Positions 1 to 8,532 of a DNA stretch of 64,000 bases are shown here, one piece after another; positions within the stretch are counted from its first letter, which is position 1; each line of letters starts with the position of its first letter. The notes beneath the pieces were generated by a model. The model saw only the letters and a program-made list of their open reading frames with translations. It made no database searches and was not told the origin of the DNA. This stretch comes from Chryseobacterium sp. JM1. GTDB taxonomy: Bacteria > Bacteroidota > Bacteroidia > Flavobacteriales > Weeksellaceae. The position numbers and the translations under genes are program-made. The stretch lies in NCBI RefSeq assembly GCF_000737715.1, contig NZ_JPRN01000014.1, positions 1-64,000 on the forward strand. The letters run 5' to 3'.

Positions 1-35
1 ATACATCCGACATTCTACAATATATACCTTCTTTA

Positions 36-144
<109 letters not shown>

Positions 145-148
145 ATTT

Positions 149-184
149 AAAAGTCTCATACAGCAATGTGTGAGACTTTTTTTT
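149..184 (+). terminator. Intrinsic terminator of the rRNA operon
   Basis: Inverted repeat AAGTCTCA (151-158) / TGAGACTT (171-178) followed by a run of T residues (177-184), a few bases after the 5S gene. This is the expected end of the rRNA transcript. Confidence 0.85.
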
Positions 185-230
185 GTTTTATAACTATACC
201 AATACCAACCAATACCCAAACCAAACATAA

Positions 231-258
231 GTAATGAGTAATGAGTAATGAGTAATGA
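231..258. repeat. Heptamer tandem array GTAATGA x4
   Basis: Four perfect head-to-tail copies of the heptamer GTAATGA. The same heptamer word, in slightly varied form, builds the inverted repeats that flank the four-helix-bundle gene at 41706-41731 and 42109-42139, so this may be a solo remnant of the same element type. Confidence 0.85.
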
Positions 259-270
259 GGGAGCAGAAAC

Positions 271-288
271 TACTACTACTACTACTAC
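271..288. repeat. Trinucleotide microsatellite TAC x6
   Basis: Six perfect copies of TAC directly after the heptamer array. Non-coding context; no function can be assigned. Confidence 0.85.
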
Positions 289-326
289 AGAATATCAATC
301 ATCTTTCATCAATCATCATTTATCTT

Positions 327-381
327 TACATTTGCCATAAGCCATAAGCAAAGTCCTGTACAGAAGTGTACCGGATTTTTT
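327..381 (+). promoter_or_regulatory. Promoter-like box followed by hairpin and T run
   Basis: TACATTTG at 327-334 is a perfect Bacteroidota -7 box (TAnnTTTG). Only about 20 nt later a hairpin, TCCTGTACA (354-362) with TGTACCGGA (367-375, one mismatch), is followed by six T residues. Together they could give a transcript of about 40 nt, or the hairpin could be a second terminator for the rRNA operon. No -33 TTTG at good spacing was recognised. Confidence 0.3.
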
Positions 382-494
382 AGCTTGCATTGTATATCCA
401 TTGCAAAGGCTTTAGCCGAAACTTAGACTAAGGGTTTTCATAAAGATCGAAGATCTTTAATTCTTGTTAAATCTTAGCTTAATTAATATATAGA

Positions 495-523
495 ACAAAA
501 AAGATGGCCTTTCGACCATCTCT
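495..523 (-). terminator. Terminator of the metalloprotease gene
   Basis: Read on the minus strand, GATGG and CCATC arms (within 502-520) are followed by TTTTTT. It lies 25 nt beyond the stop of the metalloprotease gene. Confidence 0.75.
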
Positions 524-547
524 TCTTATTGTATTTAAAAGTTAATA

Positions 548-3541
548 TTATTTTTTAATAACAGTCGTTGTATAGATCAGACCTTCTTTATCGAAAAGTC
601 TCAATACATAAGATCCTGCTGAATATTCTGTGAAACTGATGTTTCCTGAATATTTCACTCTACCTGTCATATTTCTTCCGGACATATCATATAGTTCGTA
701 ATGAGTAACCTGTTTGTCAGTAATCACAGAAAGAATATCTTTCACAGGGTTAGGAACGATTTTGATATCACTAACATTCTGATACTCCTTTGTGCCTAAA
801 CTTGAAGTAAGTGTTAGTACTCTGGAATTTTTACTCTCATTTAAGCATATATTTAAAGCAACAAGTTCAGCGACACTTTTTCCAACAAAGCTTGATACAT
901 TGGCTGTACTGACATAAGAGATCCCTTTTACAGTAAAAGTACCGGCTGGAAGAGTTGTGAAGTTTGCCGTTGGGCTTACTGCCTGAATTTTACCAGTCGA
1001 ATTATTAATGGCGACAAATGTGTAGCTGTAGCCTGCAGGTGTTGTAGCAGTCTCATACAAACTTCCGGGGCCGGCAGCCGTAAGCGTATAACTGGTTGCA
1101 TTCGCTGGATTGGAAAAATTTGAAATCACAAAGTAATAATCAACTCCTTCATTTAATACAACAGCTTTTGCAGATGTTACAGAGGTATAATTTGAGCCGT
1201 TATAATAAGCATTTGAAGTTAAAAAGTTAGCCAGTGTAGCAGGACTTCCAGAATGTACGGACGTAATTAGAAATCCGGATGATTTGGAGAAAACATATGA
1301 ACCGGTTTCCGTAACTCTGAATTTAAATGTATTGGTTACAGAATTGCTGCTTGCAGAAACAGGAGCTGTCATTGCAGAACTGCTATATACAATAACGTTA
1401 TTTGTACTGGTTCCTACATTATATACAAAAGTTTTAGAAGAATATGCTGCATCTGCCGCTGGTGGAGCTATCATATTAAGATTAGATGCCGGACTACCCG
1501 CAACAGCTGTAGCTGCAGTCTGTGGAGTAATATAAGTGGAATAAGCTGCACAGTCCGATGTAATGGTAAAATTATTGTCAGAGACATCGAAAAATTCAGC
1601 AGAAGGATTGATAACACCAACTACTTTCACTCTTGCTTTATCGGTAGATGGAATATAAGGAATAGTAGCGCTGTAGCTGCCGTTATTCGGAACATTGGAT
1701 CCTAATGTATAAGGAAACGATACTCCTCCATCGATAGATAGTAAAATATCAACATTACTTTTAATTGTATTGGTATTATTAACATCCCAGGTAATGTTCA
1801 TATTTGTGTTTGAGGCTACGGAAATACCTGTAGCATTCGGATATGAAACAGTTAATGGTCCATTGTTGCTAACCGTTACAATGATTTCATCAGAATCCAG
1901 TCCTCCGTTTGTTGCATTATTATCTCTTACGGTAAAACGGAATTTCATATTTCTTGCTACCAAAGGTAGAGCTTCGGCATCATTTGTAGGTGGATTGTTT
2001 TGATTATTCAAGACAAACTGCATCTTAGGAAAATATCTTTCTGTAGTGGAAACCGTTTGTTCAGAACGGAACAATGGTGCAGTCGTACTGTTTACAGCGG
2101 TATAGCCACCTGTTCCGGTAATTGTGGATCCGAATGCTCCTTTATCATTCGCTGTAGCTATATCAGCCTGTTCCCAGGTATAAGATAGGTTACTGTCATT
2201 AGGGTCAGAGGAGATTCCTTTTAATTTAAACGGTGTATTTTTCGGGATGGTAATATCTACTCCGGCATTGGCAGAAGGAGCCTGGTTGGTACTGGCTACA
2301 ATAGTATAACAGTTCGCAGGAGTTTGCAGATAAGCCAAAATTTGATCTAAACTTCTTGCATTAAAATAACTTAGATTATTATTTCCTGTATTTGTTTGAT
2401 TATTTGGGGTTGAGCAGTTAGTTGAATATCCCATAAGCGTTGATCCTCCACCGGGTTCAATGGCAGCACCTGCATTCCATCCGCTTGTACAAAAAGTAGG
2501 ACTACTAGCACTTCCTCCAACGGCATTATAAGTATGTCCTGCAGAGAATTGGTGTCCCATTTCATGAGCAATTAATCCGGCAACAATTCCCTTAGGCATT
2601 GTCAGAGCCCATTGACTCCATGCCCTTGATTTTGAAGTATTGTTACACGGTTGCGGACCAGCCTGGCCCTGAGCTCCGCCACTGCTTAGAATATTGAATG
2701 TATGCCCTATATCATATTTATTATAAACAAGGGTCGTATTGGTGTTCAAAGTATTAAAACCGGTTTGAGAATTGGCTGCACTGGCAAAAGAAGGATCCAC
2801 AGTAAATGGATCTGTAGCAGGATCAGTAAATATCAGAGTTTTATTAGTCGTATCAGCGATAAGACCGAATGTTACTGAAACCTCAGATTCATAAATTTTA
2901 TTAATCAGATTGACCATATTGACAGCTTCTGCCAAAGCATCATCTGTATTTCCTGCAAAGGCTTGGGTAAATTCACCAGTCGTAGCAACCGCCAGTCTGA
3001 ATTTTCTGATCTGGTTTCCAAATGGAAAATTGACCGCTGATTTTGAGTTTAAAGACTGTTTAACTACTGCTAATTCCTTAATCACATCATTTTCTTCTAC
3101 CCCACAGGTAAATCTTTCATCAAATTGAGAGAAAGCATTGTATATCCTGTACTCGCCGGGAGATGTTTTGTAAGGTTCTACAATAAAATAACCTTCATCA
3201 TTTTTAATAATGGCATTAAAGTGATCTTTAAAGACAGACAGTTTTAAAGAAGAACTGCGATCTTCACTTACACCGTCAAAAGTAAGGATTGAATTAAGCC
3301 TTTGCTCTGTAAGACTGTTTTCGCTTAGATTAAATCTTATACTTTTCCCGTTTTCTGCAGGAATGCTGATCCAGACCTTTGAGATTTTCTCTTTTTTTAA
3401 TCGGCTTTGCCGAAACTGGCTATCAAATCTTTGGAAGTCAAAAGGGAAAACGCTGCCTGGTAAGGAGGCTTCTTTTGAAATGTTCTGTCCCCAAAAAATG
3501 TTAAAAACAATTAATAGGAAAAAGGTTAATTTAATTTTCAT
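548..3541 (-). CDS. Secreted reprolysin-like zinc metalloprotease with T9SS sorting domain
   Basis: Predicted extracellular metalloendopeptidase of the metzincin clan (reprolysin/M12B-like), 997 aa. Visible order: signal peptide 1-19 ending in WGQ; propeptide-like region to about 175; catalytic domain with HEMGHQFSAGH at 326-336, whose His326, His330 and His336 bind zinc and Glu327 is the base; the Met-turn STLMGYS with Met370; beta-rich Ig/fibronectin-like linkers rich in Ser, Thr and Asn; and a C-terminal type A sorting domain (about 925-997, with IVPNPVKD) that directs export by the type IX secretion system and is then removed. It stands alone, with its own terminator, and probably degrades external protein. 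Substrate unknown. Confidence 0.92.
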   Translation of the reverse strand: MKIKLTFFLLIVFNIFWGQNISKEASLPGSVFPFDFQRFDSQFRQSRLKKEKISKVWISIPAENGKSIRFNLSENSLTEQRLNSILTFDGVSEDRSSSLKLSVFKDHFNAIIKNDEGYFIVEPYKTSPGEYRIYNAFSQFDERFTCGVEENDVIKELAVVKQSLNSKSAVNFPFGNQIRKFRLAVATTGEFTQAFAGNTDDALAEAVNMVNLINKIYESEVSVTFGLIADTTNKTLIFTDPATDPFTVDPSFASAANSQTGFNTLNTNTTLVYNKYDIGHTFNILSSGGAQGQAGPQPCNNTSKSRAWSQWALTMPKGIVAGLIAHEMGHQFSAGHTYNAVGGSASSPTFCTSGWNAGAAIEPGGGSTLMGYSTNCSTPNNQTNTGNNNLSYFNARSLDQILAYLQTPANCYTIVASTNQAPSANAGVDITIPKNTPFKLKGISSDPNDSNLSYTWEQADIATANDKGAFGSTITGTGGYTAVNSTTAPLFRSEQTVSTTERYFPKMQFVLNNQNNPPTNDAEALPLVARNMKFRFTVRDNNATNGGLDSDEIIVTVSNNGPLTVSYPNATGISVASNTNMNITWDVNNTNTIKSNVDILLSIDGGVSFPYTLGSNVPNNGSYSATIPYIPSTDKARVKVVGVINPSAEFFDVSDNNFTITSDCAAYSTYITPQTAATAVAGSPASNLNMIAPPAADAAYSSKTFVYNVGTSTNNVIVYSSSAMTAPVSASSNSVTNTFKFRVTETGSYVFSKSSGFLITSVHSGSPATLANFLTSNAYYNGSNYTSVTSAKAVVLNEGVDYYFVISNFSNPANATSYTLTAAGPGSLYETATTPAGYSYTFVAINNSTGKIQAVSPTANFTTLPAGTFTVKGISYVSTANVSSFVGKSVAELVALNICLNESKNSRVLTLTSSLGTKEYQNVSDIKIVPNPVKDILSVITDKQVTHYELYDMSGRNMTGRVKYSGNISFTEYSAGSYVLRLFDKEGLIYTTTVIKK

Positions 3542-3581
3542 AATAAAGTGATTCTTTTAATAAAGTTAATCAATAAAAAGC

Positions 3582-3616
3582 AACGGCAATATGAATTATT
3601 TATCATATTGCCGTTT
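3582..3616. terminator. Long hairpin terminator after the carboxyltransferase gene
   Basis: A perfect 13-bp inverted repeat (3582-3594 / 3603-3615) with an 8-nt loop and T runs on both sides. On the minus strand it ends the acyl-CoA carboxylase transcript (stop at 3668) ahead of the metalloprotease promoter. Confidence 0.75.
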
Positions 3617-3667
3617 TATAAGATTTATTAAAAAAATAAACTTAGTTTTTGTATGTTGTGAATATTT

Positions 3668-5296
3668 TTATACCTGGATAACTCCTAGATTGAATTTTTC
3701 CGTAATCGGAGAATGATTAGCTGCTTCAATACCCATAGAAATCCATTTTCTCGTATCGGTAGGGTTGATAATAGCATCCGTCCAAAGCCTTGCAGCAGCG
3801 TAAGTAGCTTCTGTCTGCTTCTGATATCTTTTGGTAATGGTATCCAAAATTTCGTTGTGCTCTTCTTCAGAGATTTCTTTACCCTGTTTTTTCAAGGTAG
3901 ACTCCTGAATCTGCACTAGAACTTTTGCAGCCTGAGACCCACCCATTACAGCAAGATCCGCCCAAGGCCATGCTACGATCAGTCTTGGATCATAAGCTTT
4001 ACCGCACATCGCATAGTTTCCGGCTCCGTAGGAATTTCCTGTAATGATTGTGAATTTTGGAACTACAGAATTAGAAACGGCATTCACCATTTTAGCCCCA
4101 TCTTTAATAATACCACCGTGCTCAGATTTCGACCCTACCATAAATCCTGTAACATCCTGAAGGAATACCAAAGGAATCTTTCTCTGGTTACAGTTAGCGA
4201 TAAATCTTGTTGATTTATCAGCAGAATCCGAATAAATTACGCCTCCGAACTGCATTTCGCCTTTTCCGCTTTTTACAAGCTTTCTTTGGTTGGCTACAAT
4301 TCCTACGGACCAGCCATCAATTCTTGCGGTAGCACAGATGATGCTTTTACCGTAATCCGGTTTATATTCTTCGTATTCTGAATTATCAACTAAACATTTA
4401 ATGATCTCGTAAGTGTCATACTGTTCCGCTCTTGAAACAGGAACGATACCGAAAATATTATCAGGGTTTTCTTTTGGAGGAAAGCTTTCTATTCTGTCGA
4501 ATCCAGCCTTTTCAGTACTTCCAAGAGATTTCATGATGTTTTTGATTCTGTCTAAAGCATCTTTGTCATCTTTAGCCTTATAATCCGTCACTCCTGAAAT
4601 AGCACAGTGCGTGGTAGCGCCTCCCAATGTTTCATTATCAATAGTTTCACCGATGGCTGCTTTTACAAGGTAACTTCCGGCAAGGAAAATAGAACCTGTT
4701 TTATCCACAATCATCGCTTCATCACTCATAATAGGGAGATAAGCTCCTCCTGCTACACAGCTTCCCATCACCGCAGAGATCTGAATGATCCCCATGGAAC
4801 TCATTTTAGCATTATTTCTGAAAATTCGTCCGAAATGTTCTTTATCAGGGAAAATTTCATCCTGCATAGGAAGATAAACACCCGCAGAGTCTACCAGATA
4901 AATGATCGGAAGTTTGTTTTCCATGGCAATTTCCTGGGCTCTCAGGTTTTTCTTTCCGGTAATCGGGAACCATGCACCTGCTTTTACGGAAGCATCATTC
5001 GCCACAACCAGACACTGTCTGCCTGAAACATACCCCATCACGACCACAACTCCTCCGCTTGGGCATCCACCATGTTCTTTATACATTTCATAGCCAGCAA
5101 ATGCACCGATTTCTATGGAATCTGAACCTTTGTCGAGAAGATATTCCACTCTTTCTCTTGCTGTTATTTTTCCTTCGTCGCGAAGCTTTTGAAGCCTCTT
5201 TTCACCGCCTCCTTTTTTTATTTCAGCGAGCAATTGATTGAGATCGGATAATTTTAATCTATTTTGATCTTCCCGCTTGTTGAATTCAAGGTCCAT
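3668..5296 (-). CDS. Acyl-CoA carboxylase carboxyltransferase (beta) subunit, methylcrotonoyl-CoA type
   Basis: Carboxyltransferase subunit of a biotin-dependent acyl-CoA carboxylase, 542 aa, the usual length. It transfers the carboxyl group from biotin to an acyl-CoA. Two crotonase-like halves are visible. The segments LVDSAGVYLPMQDEIFPD, HFGRIFRNNAKMSSMGI and VMGSCVAGGAYLP resemble methylcrotonoyl-CoA carboxylase beta (leucine breakdown) more than propionyl-CoA carboxylase, and the C-terminus ends GVIQV like the GVFRM end of that family. No alpha (biotin carboxylase) subunit is in the window, so the partner must be encoded elsewhere. Substrate choice is inferred from motif resemblance only. 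Confidence 0.9.
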   Translation of the reverse strand: MDLEFNKREDQNRLKLSDLNQLLAEIKKGGGEKRLQKLRDEGKITARERVEYLLDKGSDSIEIGAFAGYEMYKEHGGCPSGGVVVVMGYVSGRQCLVVANDASVKAGAWFPITGKKNLRAQEIAMENKLPIIYLVDSAGVYLPMQDEIFPDKEHFGRIFRNNAKMSSMGIIQISAVMGSCVAGGAYLPIMSDEAMIVDKTGSIFLAGSYLVKAAIGETIDNETLGGATTHCAISGVTDYKAKDDKDALDRIKNIMKSLGSTEKAGFDRIESFPPKENPDNIFGIVPVSRAEQYDTYEIIKCLVDNSEYEEYKPDYGKSIICATARIDGWSVGIVANQRKLVKSGKGEMQFGGVIYSDSADKSTRFIANCNQRKIPLVFLQDVTGFMVGSKSEHGGIIKDGAKMVNAVSNSVVPKFTIITGNSYGAGNYAMCGKAYDPRLIVAWPWADLAVMGGSQAAKVLVQIQESTLKKQGKEISEEEHNEILDTITKRYQKQTEATYAAARLWTDAIINPTDTRKWISMGIEAANHSPITEKFNLGVIQV

Positions 5297-5461
5297 AAAA
5301 TTTCAATTTTTTACGCCTAAAGATACTATTTTTATAAAGAATACACACTGAAGTAAAACAAGTGTTTAATATATTGGTTCTCAGAAATTTGTGAAATTTT
5401 TAACAAAAAATTATTTTTAAATTACTGATATTTTTTCTAACTTTACTACAGAGTTAAAGGG

Positions 5462-5539
5462 ATGATATTCCCTGCTAAATACTCTAAGTTCCTAGTTTAT
5501 TTTTTTAATAGTTTATTATTTGAAGGCCCTGAACGTTGA
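5462..5539 (+). CDS. Possible 25-aa leader peptide, Phe/Tyr/Leu-rich
   Basis: Short ORF starting ATG at 5462 and stopping TGA at 5537-5539. It has 25 codons including five Phe, two Tyr and four Leu, with Phe-Phe near the middle. Its stop lies in the loop of the terminator hairpin at 5527-5560, the geometry of a classical attenuator peptide. AT-rich DNA encodes Phe, Tyr and Leu by chance, and no ribosome binding site is visible, so coding is unproven. Confidence 0.25.
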   Translation: MIFPAKYSKFLVYFFNSLLFEGPER

Positions 5540-5560
5540 ACAAATTTTCAGGGTTTTTTT
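5527..5560 (+). terminator. Intrinsic terminator of the short transcript upstream of the EamA gene
   Basis: Perfect 7-bp stem CCCTGAA/TTCAGGG with a 13-nt loop and seven T residues (5554-5560). It does not follow any annotated long gene on this strand, so it must end a short RNA. Confidence 0.8.
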
Positions 5561-5655
5561 ACGTCCCCATAATAAATAGATGAGCAGAATTTCACATTTT
5601 CTGCTTTTTATTTCACTAAACTTATCTTTTTAGCACTATTTCTAAATGCTATTTG

Positions 5656-5663
5656 TAAATTTG
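5656..5663 (+). promoter_or_regulatory. -7 promoter box of the EamA gene
   Basis: TAAATTTG, a perfect TAnnTTTG match, 28 nt before the ATG at 5692 and downstream of the terminator at 5527-5560. The transporter therefore has its own promoter. Confidence 0.6.
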
Positions 5664-5691
5664 CCTGTTAAAAATTTATAGAAGTTAGGAT

Positions 5692-6576
5692 ATGCAAAAA
5701 TTAGCACTTTTCAGGTTGCACTTGATTGTTTTTTTGTGGGGGTTTACTGCAATTTTGGGAAAACTGATTCATGCCAATGCTCAGATTCTCGTATTTTACA
5801 GGATGCTGTTTGCGGCCATATTCCTATTTATATTTATCAGGATCTATAAAAAAGAGAGTATAAAAGTATCGAAGAAGATCTTTTTTCAGCTGGCAGGTAT
5901 CGGGTGTGCCATGGCGCTTCACTGGTACTGCTTTTTTTATTCCATTAAAGTTTCGAATGTTTCCATCGCATTAAGCTGCCTTTCTCTTTCTACCTTATTT
6001 GCTTCAATACTTGAACCCATTATTTTTAAAAGGAAGATCGATATATCAGAAGTCATCATGGGTGTCGTGATTGTTGCCTGTATTTTACTGATCTTTAAAA
6101 CAGAGTTTCATTTTAAAGAAGGGATCATCTATGGGATCCTCTGTGCCATATTCGGGACCATCTTTTCTGTTTTTAACGGGAAGATGTTTGGAAAAACGAG
6201 TTCCGGAAATATTATATTTTATGAAATCTTCTGTGGATGGCTGGTTCTTGCTCTATTTTATATGGGGACAGGGCAGATTTTTCACATGGATGAAATAAAC
6301 TACAGAGATCTGGCGTTAATATGCTTGTTGGCCAGTGTTTTTACGGCGTTTCCAATGTTGGAATCTGTAAACCTGATGAAGTATATTTCGCCGTTTACTC
6401 TAATTTTAACAGTTAATTTAGAACCTGTTTACGGAATTATACTAGCTTTTTTTATCTTTGGGGAATCAGAAGAAATGAGTCCAGTATTTTATGGAGCTTC
6501 AGGCGTTATGATACTGGCAATCATTGTCAATGGATTGATGAAATCCAGAAAAACTAAAAAACTAAAAAAACTTTAA
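5692..6576 (+). CDS. EamA-family (DMT superfamily) transporter
   Basis: Inner-membrane transporter of 294 aa built from two EamA repeats of about five helices each (roughly residues 5-135 and 145-285), ten predicted membrane segments in all. The start FLWGFTAILGKLI is typical of the family, and the C-terminus is a basic Lys-rich tail in the cytoplasm. EamA proteins mostly export amino acids or other small metabolites; the substrate here cannot be told from sequence. The PorV2-like gene starts 17 nt downstream, so the genes may be co-transcribed. The upstream terminator-ended RNA (5450-5560) could regulate it if transcription reads through. Confidence 0.88.
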   Translation: MQKLALFRLHLIVFLWGFTAILGKLIHANAQILVFYRMLFAAIFLFIFIRIYKKESIKVSKKIFFQLAGIGCAMALHWYCFFYSIKVSNVSIALSCLSLSTLFASILEPIIFKRKIDISEVIMGVVIVACILLIFKTEFHFKEGIIYGILCAIFGTIFSVFNGKMFGKTSSGNIIFYEIFCGWLVLALFYMGTGQIFHMDEINYRDLALICLLASVFTAFPMLESVNLMKYISPFTLILTVNLEPVYGIILAFFIFGESEEMSPVFYGASGVMILAIIVNGLMKSRKTKKLKKL

Positions 6577-6593
6577 CTAAGCATCAAATTTAT

Positions 6594-7676
6594 ATGATGA
6601 AGAAATATTTTTTACTTGCATTTTCACTGCTGTTTGGGCTGTCTCAATCTCAGATCATAAGAAAATACTCCAATGAATTTCTAAATATAGGAGCTGGAGC
6701 AAGAGGACTGGCCATGGGTGGAGCTGTAATTTCCAATCAGGACGACGTATACGCCTCGATGTGGAACCCCGCAGGTTTAATGGCTATCGAAAGAGACTGG
6801 CAGGGCGCAGCAATGCACGCAGAATATTTCGAATCTATTGCAAAATATGATTATTTAGCCTACGCAAAAGTACTGGAAGAAGGTGTATTCGGAGTTTCTG
6901 TAGTAAGATTAGGGGTAGACAATATCCTGAACACTACACAGATGATCGATTCAGAGGGGAATATTGACTATGATAAAATCACAAAATTTTCCCAGTCTGA
7001 TTATGCCGCCATCCTTTCCTATGCATTTCATCCTGCCGGAAATCCGAAACTGGATGTGGGGGTCAATGCTAAGATTGTTTATAGAAATGTAGGGAAATTT
7101 GCCAACGGTTATGGTTTTGGTTTTGATATCGGTGCTATTTATAAAGCAGACAACGGATGGAAATTTGGGGGTATGTTGCGTGATGCAACAACCACTGTCA
7201 ACTTCTGGAGCATCAATCAAAAGGAGCTTTCTACTGTGGTAAACGGAGAAGAATTTAACCCGGCACCAAAAGATAAAATGGAGCTTACCATGCCTAAACT
7301 GAATGTTGGGGCAAGTAAAATATTCAATATCAACAGCAGCCTTTATGTATTACCGGAAGCAGGAATTAACGTGGATTTCGCGAAAACGGCCGCTTTGGTT
7401 TCTACAGATTTTGCCAGCCTTACGCCTTACGCAGGGGCTGAACTTGGCTATCAGAAAATGATTTTCGTAAGACTTGGGGTAAACAGATTCCAGTCTATCA
7501 CAGATATTGAGGACCTAAAAAGAAAAGTTTCTTTCCAGCCGAGCGCAGGTATCGGGATAAAATACAGAGGACTTACACTGGATTACGCCATCACCAATTC
7601 AGGAATAGGAGGATCTAATTTCTATTCTAATTTTTTCTCTCTTAAGCTGGATATGGGAGCATTCAGAAATGATTAA
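6594..7676 (+). CDS. PorV/PorQ-family outer-membrane protein, PorV2-like
   Basis: Outer-membrane beta-barrel of 360 aa related to PorV, the T9SS shuttle protein, and most like the flavobacterial PorV2 group. A signal peptide (about 1-20, ending SQSQ) is followed by the diagnostic N-terminal stretch LNIGAGARGLAMGGA and VYASMWNPAGL, then alternating amphipathic strands to the C-terminus. PorV collects cargo from the secretion pore and passes it to the surface attachment complex; PorV2 is a paralogue of less clear role. It sits in a run with an unknown secreted protein and a T9SS cargo protein, which supports a link to type IX export. ATG at 6597 is an equally good start. Confidence 0.9.
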   Translation: MMKKYFLLAFSLLFGLSQSQIIRKYSNEFLNIGAGARGLAMGGAVISNQDDVYASMWNPAGLMAIERDWQGAAMHAEYFESIAKYDYLAYAKVLEEGVFGVSVVRLGVDNILNTTQMIDSEGNIDYDKITKFSQSDYAAILSYAFHPAGNPKLDVGVNAKIVYRNVGKFANGYGFGFDIGAIYKADNGWKFGGMLRDATTTVNFWSINQKELSTVVNGEEFNPAPKDKMELTMPKLNVGASKIFNINSSLYVLPEAGINVDFAKTAALVSTDFASLTPYAGAELGYQKMIFVRLGVNRFQSITDIEDLKRKVSFQPSAGIGIKYRGLTLDYAITNSGIGGSNFYSNFFSLKLDMGAFRND

Positions 7677-7699
7677 CTTTGACATGTAATTTAAAAGCA

Positions 7700-8458
7700 A
7701 TGAAAAAAATTTCAATACTGGCATCTTTCTTCCTGGTAACAGCTGTTTTTGGGCAGAAGATTTCTGATTATAAATATATTTCCGTTCCGGAAAAATTTAA
7801 AGATTTTGATAAAGATCCTTACGGGCTTGAAGCATTATTGTCCAAGAGCCTGACCAATAAAAAATATAGCGTTGTACAGAATATCAAAGACTGGCCGGCT
7901 GATATCAGGGAAAATCCTTGCCGTGTTGCATACGCTAATGTTTTTGACGACAGCAATTTTTTAAAGAACAGAGTACGCATTGAAGTGAAGGATTGTAATG
8001 ATAAAGCTATTTTCACTTCCAAAGGCTCTTCCAATATTAAAGATTTTAAGGACGGATTTCAGGATGCTCTTAAACAGGCTGTCATAGCTGTTCCTGTTTC
8101 ATATCCTTCAGAAACAAATTTAGCCGTAAAAGCAGCAGAACCAGTAGCCACATCATCTGTAGTTAAAAATGATACTCCTGTCTCTTCCGCACCTGTTTCA
8201 GAAAATAAATCAGGGAAGTATTCAAACGGGAAGTGGAACCTTCAGAAAATACAGGTAGACAATAGTCAGTTTATTCTTGCGGACAGCGGAAGTTCTGTAC
8301 CGTTCGCAGTTTTTAAAACGTCTTCAAAAAAAGAGGTCTTCAGAGTAAAACTGGCAGACGGAACTTATACCATCGGTTATTTTGAAAATGGAAATATCAT
8401 TATTGATATGCCACAAGCTAACGGAGAGTTTTCCAAAGAAGTATTTTCATCAAAATAA
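7700..8458 (+). CDS. Unknown secreted protein
   Basis: Not recognised. 252 aa when started at the ATG at 7700, which gives a clean signal peptide (MKKISILASFFLVTAVFGQ); an earlier in-frame start at 7679 would only add a poor leader. The mature part has a mixed alpha/beta N-terminal domain (about 20-130), a Val/Ser/Pro-rich linker (about 140-175), and a C-terminal domain of about 75 residues with GKWNLQKIQVDNSQFIL. It starts 23 nt after the PorV2-like gene and may be part of the same unit, acting in the periplasm or at the outer membrane. No catalytic motif seen. Confidence 0.8.
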   Translation: MKKISILASFFLVTAVFGQKISDYKYISVPEKFKDFDKDPYGLEALLSKSLTNKKYSVVQNIKDWPADIRENPCRVAYANVFDDSNFLKNRVRIEVKDCNDKAIFTSKGSSNIKDFKDGFQDALKQAVIAVPVSYPSETNLAVKAAEPVATSSVVKNDTPVSSAPVSENKSGKYSNGKWNLQKIQVDNSQFILADSGSSVPFAVFKTSSKKEVFRVKLADGTYTIGYFENGNIIIDMPQANGEFSKEVFSSK

Positions 8459-8532
8459 AAATACATTTAAATAAACCATATATTATCCTTAATTCAAACG
8501 TAAGAATGAGTTAAGGATTAATTTTATTATCT

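Larger units (their letters stand above)
185..547. other. 363-nt intergenic region between rRNA operon and metalloprotease gene
   Basis: No gene seen. It holds two microsatellites (GTAATGA x4 at 231-258, TAC x6 at 271-288), a perfect TAnnTTTG box at 327-334 followed by a hairpin with a T run (354-381), a small hairpin AAAGATC-GAA-GATCTTT at 442-458, and the terminator of the metalloprotease gene on the minus strand (495-523). Confidence 0.7.
5450..5560 (+). ncRNA. Candidate small RNA or attenuator leader
   Basis: A compact transcript candidate. AGAGT (5450-5454) can pair with ACTCT (5481-5485), enclosing a second hairpin GGGA (5459-5462) / TCCC (5469-5472). It ends in a strong intrinsic terminator, CCCTGAA (5527-5533) / TTCAGGG (5547-5553) plus T7. 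TCCCTG at 5469-5474 could compete for part of the terminator 3' arm, which would give two exclusive folds. A TAnnTTTG-like box (TAACTTTA, 5438-5445) sits just upstream. It could be a stand-alone sRNA, a riboswitch or a peptide-coding attenuator; the family was not recognised. Confidence 0.45.
5297..5691. other. 395-nt intergenic region with a structured RNA candidate
   Basis: Contains, left to right, a divergent minus-strand promoter region for the carboxyltransferase (imperfect TATCTTTA box), an AT-rich stretch, a promoter-like TAACTTTA at 5438-5445, the structured terminator-ended transcript at 5450-5560 (listed separately), and the perfect -7 box of the EamA gene at 5656-5663. Confidence 0.7.

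Noticed and set aside
185..547. tRNA genes after the 5S gene
   Set aside because: No cloverleaf, T-loop GTTCGA or CCA end was found here or in other gaps of the window.
1284..1535. Open frame on the plus strand inside the metalloprotease gene
   Set aside because: It lies fully antisense to a well-supported gene, has no family features, and reflects the Ala/Thr-rich coding bias of the other strand. Many similar antisense frames elsewhere were dropped for the same reason.
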